Assembly (NCBI GenBank): GCA_016763955.1
Contig: JAESSU010000287.1
Span: 1 to 9,756 of the forward strand
Origin: Phycisphaeraceae bacterium
GTDB taxonomy: Bacteria > Planctomycetota > Phycisphaerae > Phycisphaerales > Phycisphaeraceae
DNA: 9,756 bases
Direction of reading: 5' to 3'
The notes under the pieces are model-generated. The model saw only the letters and a program-made list of their open reading frames with translations, searched no databases and was not told where the DNA came from. Position numbers and translations under genes: made by a program. Position 1 is the stretch's first letter. Every line of letters begins with the position of its first letter. Of this stretch, positions 6,179 to 9,756 are shown piece by piece.

Positions 6179-7717
6179 CTATAGAGCAAGTGTCAGTGGC
6201 GGGGAGTTGTCTCCTTTAGCTTCCCGTCCCAGACGTTGAATACGCGTTCGCATATCCGTGAGTTGACTCTGGTGTGATTTTTTGCCCGCTAAATTAAATC
6301 GCTCTTGCGGATCGTCACGTAGGTGATACAACTCTTCATAGATTGGTGATTCGTCTTCTAGGGTAGAGCTTAGGCAGGTGATGTAGTTATCGAGTGTGCC
6401 GCGATAGGGTTTGCTTGCTTGCGTAGGGTCTTCATGGCGTTTGAAGTAACGGATATATTTCCAGTCATGGGTTCGAACGCTTTCGCTGCGTGGGTAGTTT
6501 TGGATATCCATGAGTTGTTCGGTGAAAAATTCGTCTCGCCATGTCACTTGTTGCCTTCGCAGAAGGGGGGTTAGGCTACTTCCTTGCATGCTCGTGGGCG
6601 TGGGGACTTCTGCAAGATCAAGAACCGTTGGTGCCAGATCGGGCACGACAACTAATTCATCTCGTGTTTGTCCAATGCAGGATTTGTCGGCGCGAGGATC
6701 GCAGATAATTAGCGGAATGCGTATGTCTTCTTCGTATAAAAAACTTTTCCCGCCGATGCCGTGTTCACCGTGATGAATGCCATGATCAGTTGAGAAAACA
6801 ATAATCGTATTATCTGCTAGTCCTAGTTCCTTTAGTGTTTGTCGCAGATGGCCGAGCATTCGATCCATTGCAGTGATCGTTTGGCAAACGCGCACCATGT
6901 GTTCGATCATTGCTTGGGGCGTTCGGACATAATCATAGGATGGAATATACCTGCCGTTATAAACATGTTTTGGGAAACGCGGGGTTTCATACGCTTCACC
7001 ATATCCCATATAAGTGTCTGGCAGCCGGAAGTCCGCCATTTTATCTCGATAGGTTTCGCGATAAAGCAGGTCATCGGTGGGACGCATTTGCATTGTGTTT
7101 GTACTGGCACCGTGTGGCAAATTAAAAGTGACACACAAACAAAAGGGTTGATTTTTTGGACGCACAGGTAGTGGCGGAGAACCGTTTTCGATAAAAGGTT
7201 TTGTGGGTTGTAGGAAATTCATCACCCCTTGTTCAAACACCTCTACCTGTGTGTCGGCTTGGGCGTTGTGATAAATCTTTCCCCCATTTTTGAGTTCTTT
7301 GGGGTAAAATCCGGTGTGTCTGTGATTGCCGTACCAATAGTCAAATGCTTTTTCTAGATAACCGCTGTCGTAACCTCCCTGCCCGACGGGGACATGGTTT
7401 TTACCCACCCATCCCAGATAGTATCCTGCATCTTTAAGACGCATTGGGAAACTATTTTCCCAAGCAGCAGGAGCGACGGAAGAATCACTATTAAAATTAA
7501 CCCCATGCTTTCGTTCCCACTGTCCTGTGTAGTGACAAGTGCGACTAGGGGTGCAAAGCGGACTGGTGCAAAAGGCGTTGGTGAACCGCGTGCCGTCTTT
7601 AGCGAGTTGATCAAGATTAGGCGTGCGCAACACGGGATGACCGGCACAACTTAGGAAATCTGCGCGATGGTCATCACCTAGTATGTAGATGATGTTTGGT
7701 TTGTCTGATGTTGCCAT
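6179..7717 (-). CDS. Type I (formylglycine-dependent) sulfatase
   Basis: Hydrolyses sulfate esters, probably from a glycan. At 512 residues it has the normal length and all hallmark sites: NIIYILGDDHRAD with metal ligands D15 and D16, the CTPSR maturation motif (C55 to formylglycine, R59), GKNH (K106, H108), NLPHG (H202), STDHG (D311, H312) and GGKSF (K324). The C-terminal subdomain (about 400-490) has the usual DWKYIRYF and EELYHLRDDPQERFNLA blocks. It begins MATSDKPNIIYILG with no signal peptide, so it appears cytoplasmic, unusual for glycan sulfatases. It needs a maturation enzyme not present here. The gene ends in TAG. It lies 110 bp downstream of the XRE-cupin gene on the same strand, with an A+T-rich gap that may hold its own promoter, and converges on the glycosidase, its likely partner. 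It is clearly distinct from the interrupted sulfatase. Substrate unknown. Confidence 0.95.
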   Translation of the reverse strand: MATSDKPNIIYILGDDHRADFLSCAGHPVLRTPNLDQLAKDGTRFTNAFCTSPLCTPSRTCHYTGQWERKHGVNFNSDSSVAPAAWENSFPMRLKDAGYYLGWVGKNHVPVGQGGYDSGYLEKAFDYWYGNHRHTGFYPKELKNGGKIYHNAQADTQVEVFEQGVMNFLQPTKPFIENGSPPLPVRPKNQPFCLCVTFNLPHGASTNTMQMRPTDDLLYRETYRDKMADFRLPDTYMGYGEAYETPRFPKHVYNGRYIPSYDYVRTPQAMIEHMVRVCQTITAMDRMLGHLRQTLKELGLADNTIIVFSTDHGIHHGEHGIGGKSFLYEEDIRIPLIICDPRADKSCIGQTRDELVVVPDLAPTVLDLAEVPTPTSMQGSSLTPLLRRQQVTWRDEFFTEQLMDIQNYPRSESVRTHDWKYIRYFKRHEDPTQASKPYRGTLDNYITCLSSTLEDESPIYEELYHLRDDPQERFNLAGKKSHQSQLTDMRTRIQRLGREAKGDNSPPLTLAL

Positions 7718-7827
7718 ATTGGTTTGCCTGTCAGAGTTAGTGATCAGCTAAAAATAAAATACATTTCTCATGATTCACTAGAGATGCGTATATACAGTTA
7801 TATATGATACACATCGAAATCTTTTTT

Positions 7828-8433
7828 TTATTTTTCGTAGATCACAACGAGAAAAGCGGTGGCTTGATCTTTGCCAAAGTTCTCAAGGGTGTGTTTGATG
7901 TCTGCATTGTAATGTGCGGAATCACCAGGGCCTAGTTCAGTGATTTCTTTGCCAGAAGTGATTCGGATATGACCTTGTTGAACCGTTATAAATTCGCGTG
8001 TGCCTTGGAAGTGAGCAGCACTGCGCAACGCCCCTTTGAGTTTCAAGCTTACCTCGTAAAACTCAACATCCTTTTCTAGATGCAACGGCGAGAGAGTTCG
8101 GATTCGGCAATGACGATCCGAGCGATAGTGATATGTCCGGTCATCTGCACGAATCACTTCAATGTTGGCTGTTGCATGGAAAGCATCGAGCATCTGACCG
8201 AGTGACACGCCAAATGCTTGTGCAATACGATGAGCAACCGCTAAAGTCGGGTTAACCTTCGCATGCTCAATCTGGCTGAGCATGGATCGGCTCACTGCAC
8301 AGGCCATAGACAACTCGCCAAGTGACCAGCCGCGTTTTTTTCGTAGCTTGCTGACTTGTTCACACAATGCTTGTGTCGCAGGGTCTAGCGGTTCAACATT
8401 ATCCTGGGCGATGGGTTTGCGAGGGCTGGCCAT
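7828..8433 (-). CDS. XRE-family regulator with C-terminal cupin domain
   Basis: A 201-residue transcription factor. Residues about 23-82 form an XRE/lambda-repressor helix-turn-helix: LRKKRGWSLGELSMACAVSRSMLSQIEHAKVNPTL is split here as LRKKRGWSLGELS, then AVSRSMLSQIEHAK, then VNPTL and FGVSLGQML. Residues about 115-200 form a cupin_2 barrel, with EFYEVSLKLKG, SAAHFQGTREFITVQQGHIRI, and LGPGDSAHYNADIKHTLEN spread over its two conserved motifs; these typically bind a small ligand. The start at 8433 has GAAAG about 7 nt upstream. It is divergent from tdh with 117 bp between the two starts, so it most likely regulates tdh-kbl, perhaps sensing threonine, glycine or a related metabolite. That role is inferred from position. 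Confidence 0.9.
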   Translation of the reverse strand: MASPRKPIAQDNVEPLDPATQALCEQVSKLRKKRGWSLGELSMACAVSRSMLSQIEHAKVNPTLAVAHRIAQAFGVSLGQMLDAFHATANIEVIRADDRTYHYRSDRHCRIRTLSPLHLEKDVEFYEVSLKLKGALRSAAHFQGTREFITVQQGHIRITSGKEITELGPGDSAHYNADIKHTLENFGKDQATAFLVVIYEK

Positions 8434-8473
8434 AATGAATCTTTCAGATGTTCAATATAAAATACAACATGTC

Positions 8474-8502
8474 TTGCATTGTGGACGGCCTGTGTTTACT
8501 AT
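8474..8502 (+). promoter_or_regulatory. Sigma-70-type promoter of tdh-kbl
   Basis: TTGCAT at 8474-8479 and TACTAT at 8497-8502 are separated by 17 bp, the optimal spacing. The predicted transcription start is near 8509, leaving a leader of roughly 40 nt before the ATG at 8551. It sits in the tdh/XRE-cupin divergent region, where the regulator could act. Confidence 0.5.
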
Positions 8503-8536
8503 AAAGTCATTGCCGTTCTATTTATTGTACACAACT

Positions 8537-8544
8537 TCTGGAGA
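8537..8544 (+). promoter_or_regulatory. Ribosome binding site of tdh
   Basis: TCTGGAGA, 6 nt before the ATG at 8551, fixes the start there and not at the upstream in-frame ATG at 8479. Confidence 0.75.
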
Positions 8545-8550
8545 ATTTCG

Positions 8551-9591
8551 ATGCAGAAGATTAAAGCTTTGGTGAAATCTGTGGCCGAGCCGGGATTATG
8601 GCTTGAAGATGTGCCGATGCCTGAGATTGGTATTAACGATGTTTTGATTCAGATATTGCGTACAGGTATCTGCGGGACAGATATTCATATTTATAATTGG
8701 GATCATTGGGCTTTGCAGACGATCCCCGTGCCGATGGTGGTTGGCCATGAGTTTGTGGGCAAGATTGTTGATATGGGGTCTAATGTGCATGATTTTGTGA
8801 CCGGTGACATTGTCAGCGGTGAGGGGCATGTTGTCTGCGGGCATTGTCGAAACTGCATGGCGGGACGCCGGCATCTGTGTAAGGACACCAAGGGCGTGGG
8901 CGTGAATCGGACGGGCGCGTTTTCTGAATTTTTGAGTTTGCCCCAGACCAATGTCTGGCATCATGATTCCACAATTCCACGCGACATCCAAGCAATCTTC
9001 GATCCTTTTGGTAATGCAGTACACACCGCATTGGAATTTGATGTGCTCGGTGAAGACGTTTTGATCACCGGGGCAGGCTCCATTGGCATCATGGCGGGTG
9101 CTGTGGTGAAACATGCTGGAGCGAGGCATGTGGTGATCACAGATGTCAATCCTTACCGTCTGCAATTAGCAAAAAAGATGGGAATCAATCATACAGTTAA
9201 CATTGGTGAGCAAAGCCTTGATGATGTTCTGGCAAAATTGAACATGAAAGAAGGCTTTGATGTCGGACTGGAAATGTCCGGCAATGCTACTGCATTTCGT
9301 GACATGCTTGATCATATGTGTCACGGAGGCAAGATCGCATTGCTGGGAATTCCCGAACAGGAAATGGCGATCGACTGGAATCATGTGGTGTTTAATATGC
9401 TCACCATTCGAGGTATTTATGGTCGGGAAATGTACGAGACTTGGTACAAGATGACGAGTATGCTTCAATCCGGTTTGGATATCAGCCCGATTATTACGCA
9501 TCGTCTGGATTACACTGAATTTCAGCAGGGTTTTGATGTCATGCGAAGTGGTCAGTCAGGCAAAGTGATTCTCAATTGGGCTCAAGGATAA
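8551..9591 (+). CDS. tdh: L-threonine 3-dehydrogenase (zinc-dependent, MDR family)
   Basis: Oxidises L-threonine with NAD+ to 2-amino-3-ketobutyrate in the cytoplasm, the first step of threonine breakdown to glycine. The 346-residue protein matches Tdh from its start: [20 protein letters not shown] is a near-canonical N-terminus. Catalytic zinc ligands are C41 in GICGTD and H66-E67 in GHEF; the structural zinc cysteines are C96, C99, C102 and C110. The Rossmann glycine motif is GAGSIG at 174-179, with an acidic residue at D198 (VITDVN) for NAD ribose binding. The frame is open back to an ATG at 8479, but that adds 24 unrelated residues over the promoter; the ATG at 8551 has TCTGGAGA at 8537-8544, 6 nt upstream. 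It is followed after 5 nt by kbl, its usual partner, which supports the assignment over other alcohol dehydrogenases. Confidence 0.97.
   Translation: MQKIKALVKSVAEPGLWLEDVPMPEIGINDVLIQILRTGICGTDIHIYNWDHWALQTIPVPMVVGHEFVGKIVDMGSNVHDFVTGDIVSGEGHVVCGHCRNCMAGRRHLCKDTKGVGVNRTGAFSEFLSLPQTNVWHHDSTIPRDIQAIFDPFGNAVHTALEFDVLGEDVLITGAGSIGIMAGAVVKHAGARHVVITDVNPYRLQLAKKMGINHTVNIGEQSLDDVLAKLNMKEGFDVGLEMSGNATAFRDMLDHMCHGGKIALLGIPEQEMAIDWNHVVFNMLTIRGIYGREMYETWYKMTSMLQSGLDISPIITHRLDYTEFQQGFDVMRSGQSGKVILNWAQG
9584..9588 (+). promoter_or_regulatory. Ribosome binding site of kbl inside the end of tdh
   Basis: AAGGA lies in the last codons of tdh, overlapping its stop region, with 8 nt to the kbl ATG at 9597. 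This suggests translational coupling of the two genes. Confidence 0.6.
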
Positions 9592-9596
9592 TTGAT

Positions 9597-9756
9597 ATGT
9601 TTCAACATGCAAAAAAAATAATCACCGCACAATTACAAGCCATTGAAGATAGTGGTTTGCATAAGTCCCAACGCATTCTCACCAGCGCCCAACAAGCAAA
9701 AGTATCAGTCGCCCCCGAAAGTTCCTCGGAAAAATCCCAAGCAAGCTCTCGGAAAA
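9597..9756 (+). CDS. kbl: 2-amino-3-ketobutyrate CoA ligase, N-terminal fragment (runs off window)
   Basis: PLP-dependent enzyme that cleaves 2-amino-3-ketobutyrate with CoA to glycine and acetyl-CoA, removing the unstable Tdh product. Only the first 53 residues are present. The stretch IEDSGLHKSQRILTSAQQAKVSV closely follows the Kbl N-terminus (the E. coli enzyme reads GLFKEERIITSAQQADITV), and the position 5 nt after tdh confirms the identity. After VSV one expects a short turn and then a conserved asparagine-rich NNYLG segment; instead residues 39-53 are Ser, Lys and Glu rich (APESSSEKSQASSRK). The other two forward frames do not supply the missing motif, so this looks like an insertion in the linker and not a frameshift. 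The catalytic lysine and the rest of the fold lie beyond the window. Confidence 0.85.
   Translation, partial: MFQHAKKIITAQLQAIEDSGLHKSQRILTSAQQAKVSVAPESSSEKSQASSRK
9725..9756 (+). repeat. Direct repeat CTCGGAAAA in the kbl insert
   Basis: CTCGGAAAA occurs at 9725-9733 and 9748-9756, 23 bp apart, within the Ser/Lys-rich coding stretch of kbl. Two copies only are visible, and the second ends at the window edge, so more may follow. Confidence 0.5.

Noticed and set aside
7786..7812. TATATA-rich imperfect palindrome upstream of the second sulfatase as an operator
   Set aside because: Imperfect arms in a very A+T-rich stretch; indistinguishable from chance without relatives to compare.
8479..8550. 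tdh start at ATG 8479
   Set aside because: It overlaps the predicted promoter and adds 24 residues absent from Tdh; the ATG at 8551 has a strong ribosome site.
8596..9165. 189-residue antisense open frame opposite tdh
   Set aside because: Shadow of tdh codon usage, His/Met/Cys-rich with no recognisable domain.

Overview
The window carries ten protein-coding loci, packed tightly and alternating in strand. It looks like a Gram-negative, probably aquatic, heterotrophic bacterium. The Gram-negative call rests on an LpxR-type lipid A deacylase with a signal peptide and a C-terminal aromatic residue typical of outer-membrane barrels. Two type I sulfatases, a GH67/GH20-like glycosidase and an AraC regulator point to use of sulfated glycans, as in Planctomycetota, Verrucomicrobiota/Lentisphaerota or marine Gammaproteobacteria. 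I cannot decide the phylum from sequence alone. No RNA genes, insertion sequences, CRISPR arrays or attachment sites were seen, and no gene-free stretch exceeds about 140 bases.

Layout: (1) 50-1081 (+) lipid A 3'-O-deacylase-like outer-membrane enzyme; (2) 1117-1503 (-) group II truncated hemoglobin, convergent with it; (3) 1640-1882 (+) an 80-residue, eight-cysteine zinc-ribbon-like protein; (4) 1927-3405 (+) a type I sulfatase broken by one in-frame TAG at 2545-2547; (5) 3494-4402 (-) AraC-family regulator; (6) 4494-6161 (+) glycosidase-like TIM-barrel protein, divergent from the regulator; (7) 6179-7717 (-) second, intact sulfatase; (8) 7828-8433 (-) XRE-cupin regulator; (9) 8551-9591 (+) threonine 3-dehydrogenase (tdh), divergent from it; (10) 9597-end (+) the start of 2-amino-3-ketobutyrate CoA ligase (kbl).

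Two functional modules stand out. Genes 4-7 look like a small sulfated-glycan catabolic locus. None of the three enzymes shows an export signal, so they would act in the cytoplasm on an imported sulfated oligosaccharide or glycoside; no transporter or sulfatase-maturating enzyme is in the window. Genes 8-10 form a threonine-to-glycine module: Tdh oxidises L-threonine to 2-amino-3-ketobutyrate, Kbl cleaves this with CoA to glycine and acetyl-CoA, and the divergent XRE-cupin protein is the likely local regulator.

The most notable points are the lone amber codon inside an otherwise intact sulfatase frame, the overlapping divergent promoters with repeats between the AraC gene and the glycosidase, the lack of export signals on the glycan enzymes, and a Ser/Lys-rich stretch where Kbl should be conserved.
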